Shown here: in pieces, positions 35,640 to 46,333 of the stretch
How positions within the stretch are numbered: the first letter of the stretch is position 1
Layout of the letters: every line of letters starts with the position of its first letter
Assembly (NCBI GenBank): GCA_941918925.1
Contig: OW799234.1
Coordinates: 118,519,128-118,583,127, forward strand
Origin: Phyto melanocephala
Lineage: Eukaryota; Arthropoda; Insecta; Diptera; Rhinophoridae
DNA length: 64,000 bases
Direction: 5' to 3'
Translations under genes and position numbers: made by a program
The notes under the pieces: generated by a model
What the model saw: the letters and a program-made list of their open reading frames with translations, nothing else
The model's database searches: none
What the model was told of the DNA's origin: nothing

Positions 35640-36250
35640 TAATATAACAGTTAGGAGTAGCAGAAAGATTTTCCAGGATAATTTTACAAAGTTTCAACTT
35701 ATCAAACAGTCAGGTACTCTTGCGCTAAAAAAGAATGGTCTGAGAGTCATAACTGAAGTAACTATGGGACACTATTTAGTAGTATGTAACAACTGGACAT
35801 AATTGCTTAAGGATGAGAGTGTCATTCTGTGTCGTATTTCAAGGATCCACGGAATATACATTAAATTTTAGACAGGCATTTCAATAATCTGAGTAATTAT
35901 ACTTGTTTGCGTCTGTCTGGTGCCAATATGTTCGAATGAATAAACTGGCTCGTGTGGATGGTCTACACATGGTTGCCTTATATGATAATACCCAACTTTG
36001 AAGTGCGCCGAATCGGCGCTAAGAAAACGCCGTTGAAAGAGCCAACCTAGATAGTGTTTTTTTTTTGACACAACAGACAAGCCAATAGAGAAATAAGAAA
36101 TAAGTTAAAAGTTAAAAGTTAAGAAAATTATAATTATAAAGTGGAAAATAAAGAAGCTTAAATACAAGGAAAAGAAAAGAAACCAGCCGTGTTTTATTTA
36201 AACAAGTGCGACAGCATAAGAAGGTGAAAAAGAAGAAAAATCAACAGGTA
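35640..36250 (+). other. G/C-richer patch, possible LTR or 5' leader
   Basis: Less AT-rich than its surroundings. It contains GCGCCGAATCGGCGC (36003-36017), an AATAAA at 36147-36152, a TTTATTTAAACAAGTGCGACAG phrase resembling LTR or leader ends, and CAACAG|GTAGTA, donor-like, at about 36248. I find no matching second LTR, no convincing TG...CA pair and no coding domain. Could be a solo LTR, a 5' untranslated exon, or neither. Confidence 0.25.
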
Positions 36251-36374
36251 GTAACCTCAGCATTCCCCAGCCCTCAGCAAGCCATATTAGCATTTAGAGG
36301 TAAACAATACTCATATGGATAGGTAATTGAATAACTTTATTGGGCAGCGTGATTTGTGGATTCTGGATTTTATT

Positions 36375-36394
36375 ACTCTCTCTCTCTCTCTCTC
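36375..36394. repeat. (CT)10 microsatellite
   Basis: Ten uninterrupted CT dinucleotides. Confidence 0.95.
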
Positions 36395-37203
36395 AATTTT
36401 TATTTTGTTTATGCCAAGGCATATCTATAAGGTATATGCAACGGCGAATTAATACAACAAAGCCACTTTTGAGGGGATGTTTTATGTCAAGGCCAATTTG
36501 TTTATCAGGGATGAGAAAGATGTTTTGCCTCATTAAATATAATAAAATTTGTTTAAAAAAAGAATATAAATGTTTGAAACACATTGTAGCAAAAGCTACA
36601 AATAAACATAAATTTAGCACATTTATTATCAAAAAAGTCCACGTTAGTTAATTGTTTAATACCGAATCAAAAATCACATTTTCCTTCCCTGCATTTATAA
36701 GGCAAATTCAACTAATTTTGACGAAAAGTTTCCCCATCAGCTGGGCTGATAATTTCACCTGTATGAATTCGCCTTGGTTTATGCTTTATGGTTTTTTCAA
36801 CTAAAACAAATACACAATGAAGTTTAAGGGAACTTAAAGAATTAATTTTTCCTGACCCCGTTTGCAACATACAGAAAATAATAAAAAAGGAATATTAATT
36901 ATGAATTAAATATTATAAATAATAATAATGTTATTTGATTTTGATAAAATAATCAAAAATGTAATTATTATTATTTAAATGAAAACTAAACGTTTTAATT
37001 AAAAAAAAAAAAAAAATATGTACTAATATTCAAAAAATTAATTGTAAATTCTATTTTAAACTTTAATTAAAATTTTTGGTACAAACTAAAAAACTATTTT
37101 TAGCATCAGTTTTACAAATAAACGAAACTATTTTAAGTAACATTATCCAAATTATAAAGTTCAGTTATTCTATACGTTTTATTAATTTCAACAAACATGT
37201 ATA
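36395..37203. other. AT-rich spacer without recognisable gene
   Basis: Overlapping open frames of about 80-100 codons on both strands (36340-36651) have no recognisable motif and no ATG start on the plus strand. Nothing supported. Confidence 0.45.
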
Positions 37204-38008
37204 GGGTGGGCTGTTTAAAATTTTATATTTGAACTGCCGAATACTTTTACTTTGAGCGAAAGAATAACATTAATTTTTGGATTTTATTTTTTCAGGTTAA
37301 TGTTTAAAATATGGGATGCAATAAGCTGGAAAAAATTGGAAATTATTAAAAACTTACTTTTAGAGTCCTTAACGAAAACTGTAAGAAATTTACGTGGAAT
37401 GTTTTCGAGAAAAGATTGGCCTCAGTGCAGTTTCTGCGTCAGTTTGCGAGTTAATGAAAATGTATTGCTATTGGACAAAGCAATCCATGTACGTTCTCCT
37501 CCAATGCGTTCAATTGAAAACATTGTGGCTGGGAAAAAACATCCATCAGCATCAAGTCGTCATCATACTCAGGAACTGAAACTTTCTCGCAGATTTTTGA
37601 GAATAAATAAATTGGTTGATCACATGGGATACTGTCAATCAAATTGTGGTAGTCATATGAATGATATTGTGTTCCAGTCTTTAATAACAAAGTTCAGCGT
37701 TTCTAATAAAATATTTTAAAAAATATTTAAAAAATAATTAATTGTTGTTTTTAATTTGTTAATCAAACTATAAATTTAAAAACAACCAAACATCAAGACA
37801 CTAAACCAACACAACACAAATATGTATATAATAAAAACTCGTATCCTAATGATGCTACACAAAAAGAAGGCAAAGCAAAATATTGAAAAAATAATAAAAA
37901 TTAGAACAAACAATTTGATTATATTGAAAAGACCTAAAGTTTAAAAAACTATGATATAAAAATTAATCAGTATTTTTTTAGCCGATTCAAATTTTCGATG
38001 GCCCACTC
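37204..38008 (+). mobile_element. Internally deleted mariner element with TA duplication
   Basis: The left end GGGTGGGCTGTTTAAAATTT and the right end AAATTTTCGATGGCCCACTC form inverted repeats flanked by TA on each side, typical of Tc1/mariner insertions. Length is about 805 bp, against about 1.3 kb for a full mariner. It holds one open frame made from both ends of the transposase (see the entry at 37300-37719) followed by about 290 bases of AT-rich 3' sequence. Confidence 0.82.
37300..37719 (+). pseudogene. Deleted mariner transposase, ends fused in one open frame
   Basis: From ATG at 37300 the frame stays open for 139 codons. KKLEIIKNLLLES and KTVRNLRGMFSRKDWP resemble the first helix-turn-helix of rosa-like mariner transposases; RSPPMRSIENIVAGKKHPS, then SRHHTQELKLSRRFLR matches the second HTH segment ('ENIAAV...RRSQxLGLSRTTLxRIL'). 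The frame then passes straight to DHMGYCQSNCGSHMNDIVFQS, the family's C-terminus ('GGHMxDIVFH'). The DDE catalytic core between them is deleted, so no transposition activity is expected. The deletion leaves the frame open, with only substitutions such as CGSH for RGGH. A remaining DNA-binding fragment could in principle be made, but nothing shows expression. Confidence 0.72.
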
Positions 38009-38260
38009 TAAATGCAAGCAAACATACATACGATTGCTATATTCTGGTGAGTACCAGAAGAACCTCAGAAACTATTAGAATGTACTACTTAAATAGCTAA
38101 CATCACAACAGGGGCATGGTGGCATTTTACATGTCAAGATTTCCACGTAGAGTGGGTAGATCTAGAAACTCGCAGCTAAAGTAATATTTTCTCAATTATA
38201 ATTTTTCAATTAGAATTAGTTACTTACGAGATTCTACACACATGATAGCGGAAACATATT
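38009..38260. other. Spacer between mariner and LTR
   Basis: No supported feature; a G/C-richer phrase near 38110-38175 is unassigned. Confidence 0.45.
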
Positions 38261-38480
38261 TGTAGGAAAACAAATGAAACACAACACTTTTTAGATTTAT
38301 ATTTGTTGTAATTTATTGAAGTATTCGATTGTATTTATTAAGCGTAGTTAAGTGCGTGTCGTATGCGTGTTTGTCTACAACTAACTCTCTTGTCCTGTTC
38401 GTATGCGCAGCAACCTTAGTCATTCCCATGAGTAATTCGTAGTTGTCGTCAGTCAAGTCCGGCTTTCGTATCACCCTACA
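38261..38480 (-). mobile_element. Solo LTR candidate
   Basis: On the minus strand the 220-bp segment starts TGTAGG (38480) and ends CCTACA (38261), the inverted termini expected of an LTR. Two AATAAA hexamers lie about 50-75 bases before the 3' end, as in retrotransposon LTRs. The composition is G/C-richer than the flanks. No second copy, primer-binding site or pol is adjacent, so it would be a solo LTR. A target duplication is not exact. Family unknown. Confidence 0.5.
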
Positions 38481-39377
38481 TATATATGCAAAAGTACTTC
38501 CGAAAAGTCGAGAACAGCATTAGATCATAACCCAGTGAACTTATCGGAAAAATATAATGATTCTCCATAGAGTTTTAAATGAAATAAATACTCCTTTGAT
38601 AAAGACAGACAATAGGCTTTAAATTCGAACTTGATAAGTTTCTCTTTTGTAAACATTTCGAAATAATATCTTCCAAATTAGGTAATCATTTCCTCATCGA
38701 TGGATACGTTATGAGAATATATAATAGTTTGTTACGTAATCTACTAAACAGTGGTCTCACATTCGCGAATTTATCTGTTGAATTTGTTGTAGTATTATCT
38801 GCCTTATCTTTAAAGGGCTTAATTAATTTAGCGATTTCAGGTCGGTTAACCAAAAAAAGTTTTCAAATCTTTATCCTTTTTTATGATATTTTTACAACGA
38901 GAAATAACTGTTTAAACTGTTAAACTAAAACTTTCATACTAAGTACATAAGCCTTAAACCAAATATTAACTTAACAATTTTGGGGTCATTATAGCAACTT
39001 TGGATTAGTTAAAGGTAGGATTTTATCAGGTGGTTAAACTGTTATAAGTAAATAAATCTTCGCTTTAATCTAAAGTCAGCGGGAAGTTACGTTAAGTTTA
39101 TTTAACTAAGTAGGTTAGTTTAAAGTAGAATGAATGGTAAACTATTTATTCGTTAGACAAAATGCTACCCTTTACTGAAGCCAAGTTGTAATAATGGCCC
39201 TTGGTCTCACTATTCGTAAATGACCGAAGAAGAATACCCCTTGAAATAAAGTATGAATCAATTATTTATAGAAAATTTTAAAGAGATGTACAACATAAAG
39301 CGTTAAAAATCGCATATATTGTGTCCTTGTTGATTAGAAAACAATTTAAATGCTGTTTAAACACAAAAAGATAACAC
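38481..39377. other. AT-rich spacer without recognisable gene
   Basis: Nothing supported. Confidence 0.5.
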
Positions 39378-41430
39378 AACAAGTAAGAGCACTATATTCG
39401 GCTGTGCCGAATCTTTTATACCCACCACCAATTTTGTGTGCATTTAAAACACAATATTTATTATTTTGTTAATCATTATAGAATAATCTCTTTATAATAA
39501 AATTTTTATCACTTTCTTTGTAGAGGTTGGTTAAATTTTAAGAGCCCATGTTGAAGATGAGCCACACAAACAACAAAATTTTTTTTGCATTTCATTTGAC
39601 ATTTCTCAATCTAAGACCAACTTAATTTCAACAGTGGAAAGATACGCAAATGAGCAACGCGTTAAAGTTATTCAGGTTTTTTATAAAAATGGGCTTTCAA
39701 ATCAAAACGCATTTTGTGCACTTCGTAATTCTTTTGATCAACATAATCGTTCAAATTCGTCCACAATCGGGAGAATTGTGAAAAATATTTAAATTTCTGC
39801 AAAACAGGTCTTTATAAAATGTTAGAAAATCTGTGAATGCCTTCTTAGTTCGTTGAATGGGAACCATTGCTGTTTTTTGCGATAGTGTAGCAAAAGAGCA
39901 GTCAACCTCGACTCATCATCATGACCAACAATTGAGCATCAACATTGTCATTGAAAATTTTGACCATCAGATAGAGGAGTGGCGCCAAGGATGGGGGGGC
40001 CATTTGGCCGATATTTTGTTAAATACATAATTTAACCGTACAAATATTATCATTACAAAAAAAATAATAATAATTTCCTAAATAATTTGTGTTTTATTAT
40101 AATTCAACATAAAATTTAACCACCCTTTATAACTTCGATATGCTACTAAATGCTTTTGTTAATGTAGTCTTTCAATGAAAGTGGGCGTTAAAGTAGGCGT
40201 GTCAATAAAGTTTCTGCTAATACATACAACTTAGACATTTCAATATAATCCATTATTTTCCCAAAAACTTTGTAAACCGTTATATGGGATTCAGGCGTGA
40301 AAGTGGGCGTGTCACCTAAACTTTTTCGCACAACAATTACATTGATTAGAAGGATATATGTAGCAAATTTCATCATCATACCTCCAATTTTAGCGGTTTT
40401 ATGAGCTTTTAAATTTCATTCACGGTAGATAACGTGAAAAGTGGGCGTTATAGTAGGCGTGTCAACGGTTCAGTTAAACCGTTATAAGATGGGTGGGCGT
40501 AAAAGTCGGCGTGGCACCTTAATTTTCTGGCACAGTAATGACATTGCCAAGGATGATATACGTAGCAAATTCGATTATCATACTTCTAATTTTGGTGGTT
40601 TTATGAGCTTTTTAATTTCATTAACGGCATATAACGTGAATGAGCTTTTAAATTTCATTAACGGTAGATAACGTGAAAAGTGGGCGTTATAGTAGGCGTG
40701 TCAAAGTTGTTTTTGCTAATGAGTACAACCTAGATGTTTCAATATAGTCCGTTATTATTCCAAAATCTATATTAATAGAGAAATTATATGAATTTTAGTT
40801 TAAACGTTATATGGGAGGTGGGCGTAAAAGTTGGCGTAAAAGTGGGCGTTTCACCAAAAAACAAAGCGTGCAAAATTTCAGAGTCGTACATCCAATTTTG
40901 TTGCTTTTATGACGTTTTTGTTTTTAAATATACCGAGAAATACACTGTGCGGTATAAATTTTCGTAAATTTTGATCGATAACTCCTCTTCTAATGCATAG
41001 ATTTAAATAATTTTCGGGGAACAATATTCTTTTTGCTCAGGAAATATATATTCGAAGTTTCATGAGCCTACGTTAATGCGTTTGTACACAATTCCATTTT
41101 ATTCGATGTTTGAAGGACACGGTTTTTTCGACCTACTCTTGCTTTTCGAGCTATAACTCTCTTCCTAATATTCCGATTTAGTTTATTTTCAATACCAAAC
41201 AAACCTTGTCTATAAGAAAGATTCTGGCAAAATTTGAGCACCCTAGCTTTTTCGGTGCGACCTTTATCGTGCTTTTAACAGACGGATGGACATAGCTAGA
41301 TCGTCATCAAATCAAACCACGATTCAGAATATATATACTTTATGGGGTCTTAAATGGATATTTCGATGTGTTACAAACGGAATGACAAAATGAATATACC
41401 CCCACCATTTTTTTGGTGGCGGGTATAAAA
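39378..41430 (+). mobile_element. Large Helentron-like element (copy F)
   Basis: Both ends are intact: AACAAGTAAGAGC plus hairpin ATTCGGCTGTGCCGAAT at the left, CCATTTTTTTGGTGGCGGG plus TATAAAA at the right. It carries the mariner derivative at 39522-40129, about two rearranged core modules (GTGGGCGTTATAGTAGGCGTGTC at about 40441 and 40680) and a short (GTCY) block, CAGACGGATGGAC, at about 41280. It is the plus-strand counterpart of copy C with a smaller core array. No protein needed for transposition is encoded. Confidence 0.8.
39522..40129 (+). mobile_element. Internally deleted rosa-like mariner inside copy F
   Basis: Flanked by TA with terminal repeats GAGGTTGGTTAAATTTTAAG and AAATTTAACCACCCTT. 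The plus strand reads ERYANEQRVKVIQVFYKNGL, then SNQNAFCALRN and HNRSNSSTIGRIVKN (39638-39785), the N-terminal HTH of a mariner transposase. After about 150 bases it reads IENFDHQIEEWRQGWGGHLA (about 39952-40011) and DILF, the C-terminus. The catalytic core is missing. This is the copy in which both ends are easiest to read. Confidence 0.8.
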
Positions 41431-41639
41431 ATATATATCCTTTAAACTGTTCACCTAAAAGTCTTTAGGATAAAGTAGAAACTCAAAAAGGCACAAAATT
41501 TTATTCTTAGTAGGTTTTCAACTCGACTAAATTGTTGTTAGGTGAAATATATAATTAAATATTTTTATTATGAATTTTTTTATTTTTATTACAATAGTTG
41601 CAATTACAAATTATATTTTAATTTAGTTGACCGAACTTA
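41431..41639. other. AT-rich spacer
   Basis: Nothing supported. Confidence 0.5.
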
Positions 41640-41754
41640 GTAACGAAGACCATTTGTCCGTGGTAGAAAAACAGACCAGTGTCTCTGGCTGGAAGTAATC
41701 CCGTAACCAACAAGAGTAGTAACCTACTTACTAGTCCACCGGGGCAACCATAAT
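41640..41754 (-). mobile_element. tRNA-like SINE candidate
   Basis: Read on the minus strand, TTGCCCCGGTGGACTAGTAA (about 41730-41749) resembles the start of a tRNA with a box A, and GTTACGGGATTACTTCCAGC (about 41688-41707) resembles the T-loop/box B region, about 40-45 bases downstream. The stretch is clearly G/C-richer than its surroundings and is followed on that strand by a non-tRNA tail. A true tRNA gene is unlikely because the acceptor ends and anticodon stem do not pair. Interpretation as a SINE head is inference. Confidence 0.42.
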
Positions 41755-43307
41755 TAAATAAATAAAGAAAAATGTGACTTAAAAGTAATTCAATTACTTA
41801 ATTACTAACCGTTTTCAAGCAATATTTGTTTTCCTGCGAATGGAAGAGGAATTTAAAATTTTTATAGACAAAAAGGCAAATTATCTTTTCTTCTACATAT
41901 CAATAGGCCTGTTGTGTTAGATTATTTCGATGGCCTGTCACACCAAGCGTAAAAGTTGTCATTTAACCGAATCAAATAAAAACGTCATATAAACTAAAAT
42001 TGATTTTTATATTCGGCTTGCCGCTTAATTCATTCATCCTAGCACTTAAATAATTTTTTTTTTAATTCGAATGAGTTTGATTTTTTTTCCTCTTCTTCTT
42101 ATTTAATATATTCCAACTTAATAAGGCAATCGGAAATGAAATATATAAAAAAAAAGATTTAAAAAAGATTTCATTTTTCTTTTTAAATAAAGTTAGAGAA
42201 AAAAGTATTTCTTTCTTTGTTTTTAGTTGCATGCAAAGAACTTTTCTTCAAGTTCTTGGCAAATATATAAATGTAAGACTTTTTTTTCTTGCACTAGAAT
42301 AAAAAGTGTCTTCTTTAGTACTTTGTTGTTGCAAGTACTTGAAACAATGATGAAATAAGAAGCTGCTAGTAAATGTGCGGAAAGTTTTGTAGCAACATTA
42401 GACAGCAAGTATTAGAGAATTTTTTTTTAAACACTATAAAATTTTATTATTACTACTTTTGATGCGTGTATGTGTATTGTTACAAGTATCTACTTATACG
42501 TTCATATAATGTCATGTCATTAAGAGTTCGTTTACATTGCTCAGAATAAATGACTTATATTGGTAAAATAGAGTAGTGGGTAAGTCGTGTTGTTAAATTA
42601 ATCATTTTGCAAATAAAATATTAGTTGTACTTGCATATTATTTAAAAGATTTTTACATAAGTTCTATATAATGGACAGATACAGTAAAAAAAATAACGAA
42701 ATGAGCTGTTATATTTTGGGCGCGGAAATAAAAAAAATAACACTAAACTTTTTAAACACGAATTTAAAATTTTATAAATTTCGTTATTCGTTAGCAGACT
42801 TTCACACAGCTAATTGAGTGTAAATAGTGGTTAAACTCAATCAAAAATATTTCTAGACAAGATATCAACAAGAATTTTTTCCTCTTAAGGGGACTTAAAT
42901 ACGGCAACTTTACAAGCCACACCATCTTACTGATTGTGTTATCAATAACCACCTATTTACCGTTTCGATTGTACTTGGACCTTTTAAAAGGACATATATC
43001 ACTGACATTTAATCGGAGACATTTGGTTACAGAATCCCTTCCAGAAATTTTATATTAAATAATGCATCAATAGTTGACTTTAGAAAATAACTGGAACCCA
43101 AACCTTGCTATGATAAATACCCCAATACCATTATACTACAACCAATACGTTTTTGTATTTCTACTATAAATTGTGGCTTTGATTCGTTTTCAGACAAATG
43201 ATCTGAAACCTTTTTGAATAAATAAAATGATTTTTGATTTAGATATTTATTATTCTTAAACTAATCTCAAAATAACAGCTTTTTAATTATATCGCCATTT
43301 TATCATA
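41755..43307. other. AT-rich spacer without recognisable gene
   Basis: No supported gene; 42800-43080 is slightly less AT-rich but unassigned. Confidence 0.45.
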
Positions 43308-43609
43308 CAGTGGCCCATGCCTTTATATTTTAACTGAAATCTTTATATATTGAAAATTTTACAACTTTCGTTCTGCATTTTTTTTTTTTAAACTTTTAAA
43401 AATAAATACAGATAAGTTTAATTTGGCTATTATTTTGACCGCCCAAATTTTGTTTGTTGACAAATAATTGATCGTAGCTAACAGATACTTATGAAATTTT
43501 ACAAAAGCTAAACACGCTTTTAGAAAAAGGAACACATGTGATTTTTTGACATTAATTAAAAAATAGTTTTTAGTATTAACTTTAACTGCTATTATTTTGA
43601 CCGTCACTA
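43308..43609. mobile_element. Short Tc1-like MITE candidate
   Basis: Left end TA|CAGTGGCCCATG and right end GACGGTC complement, CCGTCACT|ATA, fit the CAGTG termini and TA target of Tc1-type elements. The phrase GCTATTATTTTGACCG occurs twice, at about 43427 and 43587, the second forming the right terminus. No transposase is visible. The inverted match between the two ends is only partial. Confidence 0.42.
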
Positions 43610-43894
43610 TATGCATTCTTGTAAATATACCAAATACGAATTCGCACTAATGTTAAAGAGTTTAGCTGATGATGTGTGGCGTATACATTTCAAATATTTA
43701 AATATCAATCATACGCCTATGAAATAATAAAAATTAGATAAAGATAGTCATACTAAATATATGTACTTTGCATGAAAAGAAGAAAAATAATTAACAGCAT
43801 GGGTTCAAAGGATTATGAAAGGATTTATTTTAGATGAGAACACTAACAATTTACCGTCTCATTGCTTAAATAAATATTTCAGCAAAAAAAGAAA

Positions 43895-44860
43895 TGCAAA
43901 AGAAATAGTGAATGCATGAGTTTAACCCATGATGAAGTGATTCAGTTTAAGTGAAACATGCCTGCTTTTTACAATAACGTGACCATGTATTTATATGAAT
44001 CTGTTAATAGAGTTCACTTTATTCTAATAAGTGCAAAGAACGCATTTATAGAATAAAAAAAAACTCATGTTTCATAACCCAGCAAAAAAATTTACGACAA
44101 AAAAAAGATTTTTCAGGGGTTCAACTGGTGACGAAGTGATTAAATTTAGGTGAAAACACTAATGATTTTATCATTAGCGTGTCATTTTAGATCATTTGTT
44201 TACATGAATATTTTAATCAACTGCACTATATTTTAACAAGACCACAGAACTCATGCATATATGGTGAAAAGCACATGCTGTTACATAAGTTAATTTTGTT
44301 TGTTTACATGAATTGTATAAGATATTTAGCATGATGTTGCATTTATTTTTAACCACATCGAATTTAACAAATTATTACACATTTAGTAAGTCATTTAAAA
44401 TTATTTCTTTTACACAATTAATTTAGAAGTCTTTAAAATGTAATTCGCTTTGCACTACTTGCAACTCTGTTTTTGCTGGGAAGTTAATAATCTTTCTTTA
44501 TATGAATTGTCTAAGATATTTTTTACGTATTTTAAAGCACATCATAAAAACCTAATTATTTTTGATTTGAACTAAAATGAATTAGAAGTCATGAGAATTT
44601 GTACTCATATTGAACTATTACACAATTTTTTTGCTTGAATATAAGTGAATTACACTCAATTCTAAGGAGTAAATAGAACTCTAACATATTTGTTGAAAAG
44701 TAACCAATGTCTCATGAGTTAATGATATTTGTTTACATGAATTATTTTCTGTGATTTGCATAATTTTGTAGTAGTTCTTAAAAAAATCATTTAAGTTAGT
44801 CATTTAAAAAGAATTCTTTAGCGCTATTGACTTAGAAGTCGTTTTGCACTTGTGTCATTT
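43895..44860. repeat. Tandem cluster of three related MITE copies
   Basis: The block at 44078-44480 has inverted ends CCCAGCAAAAAAA and TTTTTGCTGGG. A related partial copy lies before it (TTCTAATAAGTGCAAAGAACGC at about 44018) and another after it (TTCTAAGGAGTAAATAGAACTC at about 44658, ending TTTGCACTTGTGTC near 44855). All share the interior of the single copy at 25612-25953. The outer copies lack one or both termini. Confidence 0.65.
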
Positions 44861-44940
44861 TTGGCTACTGCAGCAATTGAAGCAAAGCCGCGAAAAACGT
44901 TGTACAAGACAAGTTTTGAAAAACCTGTTTTTTTTTGCAG

Positions 44941-45051
44941 ATTACCTTTGAAATTACTCTCTTACATTTGTCCAAACAACAAAATATCAAAATTATGCAT
45001 TTTATCAACGTCAAAACGCAATTGTAATGAGTCAGTCTGTAGAAGAACGTG
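44941..45051 (+). CDS. Exon-like segment with start codon, unidentified
   Basis: CTGTTTTTTTTTGCAG (ends 44940) is a strong acceptor, and G|GTAAGT at 45051/45052 is a strong donor, giving a 111-base internal exon. Near its end ATG (45027) starts MSQSVEER, leaving one base before the donor. All three frames are otherwise short, so it would be a 5' exon with mostly untranslated sequence. The nearest good acceptor downstream, GTTTTCCAG at 45480, would lead to a stop after a few codons. I do not recognise the peptide. Splice signals of this quality also occur by chance in AT-rich DNA. Confidence 0.25.
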
Positions 45052-46333
45052 GTAAGTTATTAGAAAAATGCTACGAACGGAATTAGCGAAAGTGATTTAT
45101 AAGTGTAACAGAGGTACAAAATGAAAAGTATATGTTGAAAAATTGGAAAGACAATAAAAATAATAGGTTTAGAAATAGTGAAAAATCATACGTAACAAAA
45201 AACAGTTTTTAGATATGGAACGTTTTTCCACTAAATTTATTTATTTTTAATTATATAAATTATTTTTTTTTTATTTTTATAGTTTTGGATAAACTAAAAA
45301 AATAAGGAAATAGTTAATCAAACCTTTTAAACACGTTTTTTTGCTCTCCTAAAAAATTACTATTTTTTCATTTGCAACGTTATTCGCGGCGATCCTTCAT
45401 TTGTGTAACCTTCGAAAGAAATTTTTCTACTTTTGTATTTTAATTTTGCACTTAATGTCATAAATTCTTCTGTTTTCCAGGGTACACTTATACAAGGTGG
45501 CGGTGCCAGCACAGCTGATTATTTTTTTGTGTTCTGGAGTATGTCAAACTACATATTTAAAAAAATGATTTCAACTCCGGAAATTGTCAAATTCCATACA
45601 TAAAAAAAGAGAGACAAAAATTGCTCTCCTTTATGCTATCACCTTATGTAATTACACCATGCTGTTTTCCACAACTAAAACTTTGAAATTAAAATAATTG
45701 TTTTTTTTCGGTCAACTAATTTGATTTTTAATTAATGTAGGGAGAGTAATACAAATAGTATCTTTTCGACAAAAACACACAATATTAACAATAAGTAAAA
45801 TTAAATCAATATATTCGCAATCATAATAAAATTGTATTTTAATTTCAAAAATTCATTTTAAACTAAATTTTTAACAAAATGAGCAAATGTTAGTTAATAC
45901 AATATTATATTTAATTATAAAAGTATTTAATGATGCTTAAATAATACTTGTTAAATAAAATAAACAAGAAAAAATTTTTTCGAAAAAAAAGTCAATGTAA
46001 TTAATTAAACTCATTTCACTGGAAGTTTTTAATGTGCAACTCATAACTAGACATTTTTTTGCTTACTTCTCTTGGCAACATTTTGTGGGTTTTAAACATT
46101 AATTTTGCATGAATGTTTAATATGTTTATTAACAATTAAATAATATCGTTTAAAATTGTGCTGCATGCAAAAAAAAAGCAAAATATATTAAAAAACTAAT
46201 TCAATAATATTTTAAAGCCATATATAGCCAAACATTAAATAATACACACATTTGAATGAAAATAAGCTAATATGATTAAATAAAACAATTTTGTTCAATA
46301 TCTCTTATATATATAAATTATGGTGCAATAACT
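45052..46333. other. AT-rich spacer; possible old MITE near 45487-45660
   Basis: ACAAGGTGGCGGTGCC (about 45492) and CTATCACCTTATGT (about 45637) are loosely inverted and may be ends of a roughly 170-bp MITE. The rest is AT-rich and unassigned. Confidence 0.35.

Noticed and set aside
35868..36080. 70-codon minus-strand frame (starts MSVVSKKKHYLGW)
   Set aside because: Reads reasonably but spans a G/C palindrome and has no recognisable domain; treated as part of the unassigned patch.
36340..36651. 103-codon plus-strand open frame with a hydrophobic N-terminus resembling a signal peptide
   Set aside because: Starts at TTG, not ATG; the hydrophobic part comes from the (CT)n repeat; the rest resembles nothing.
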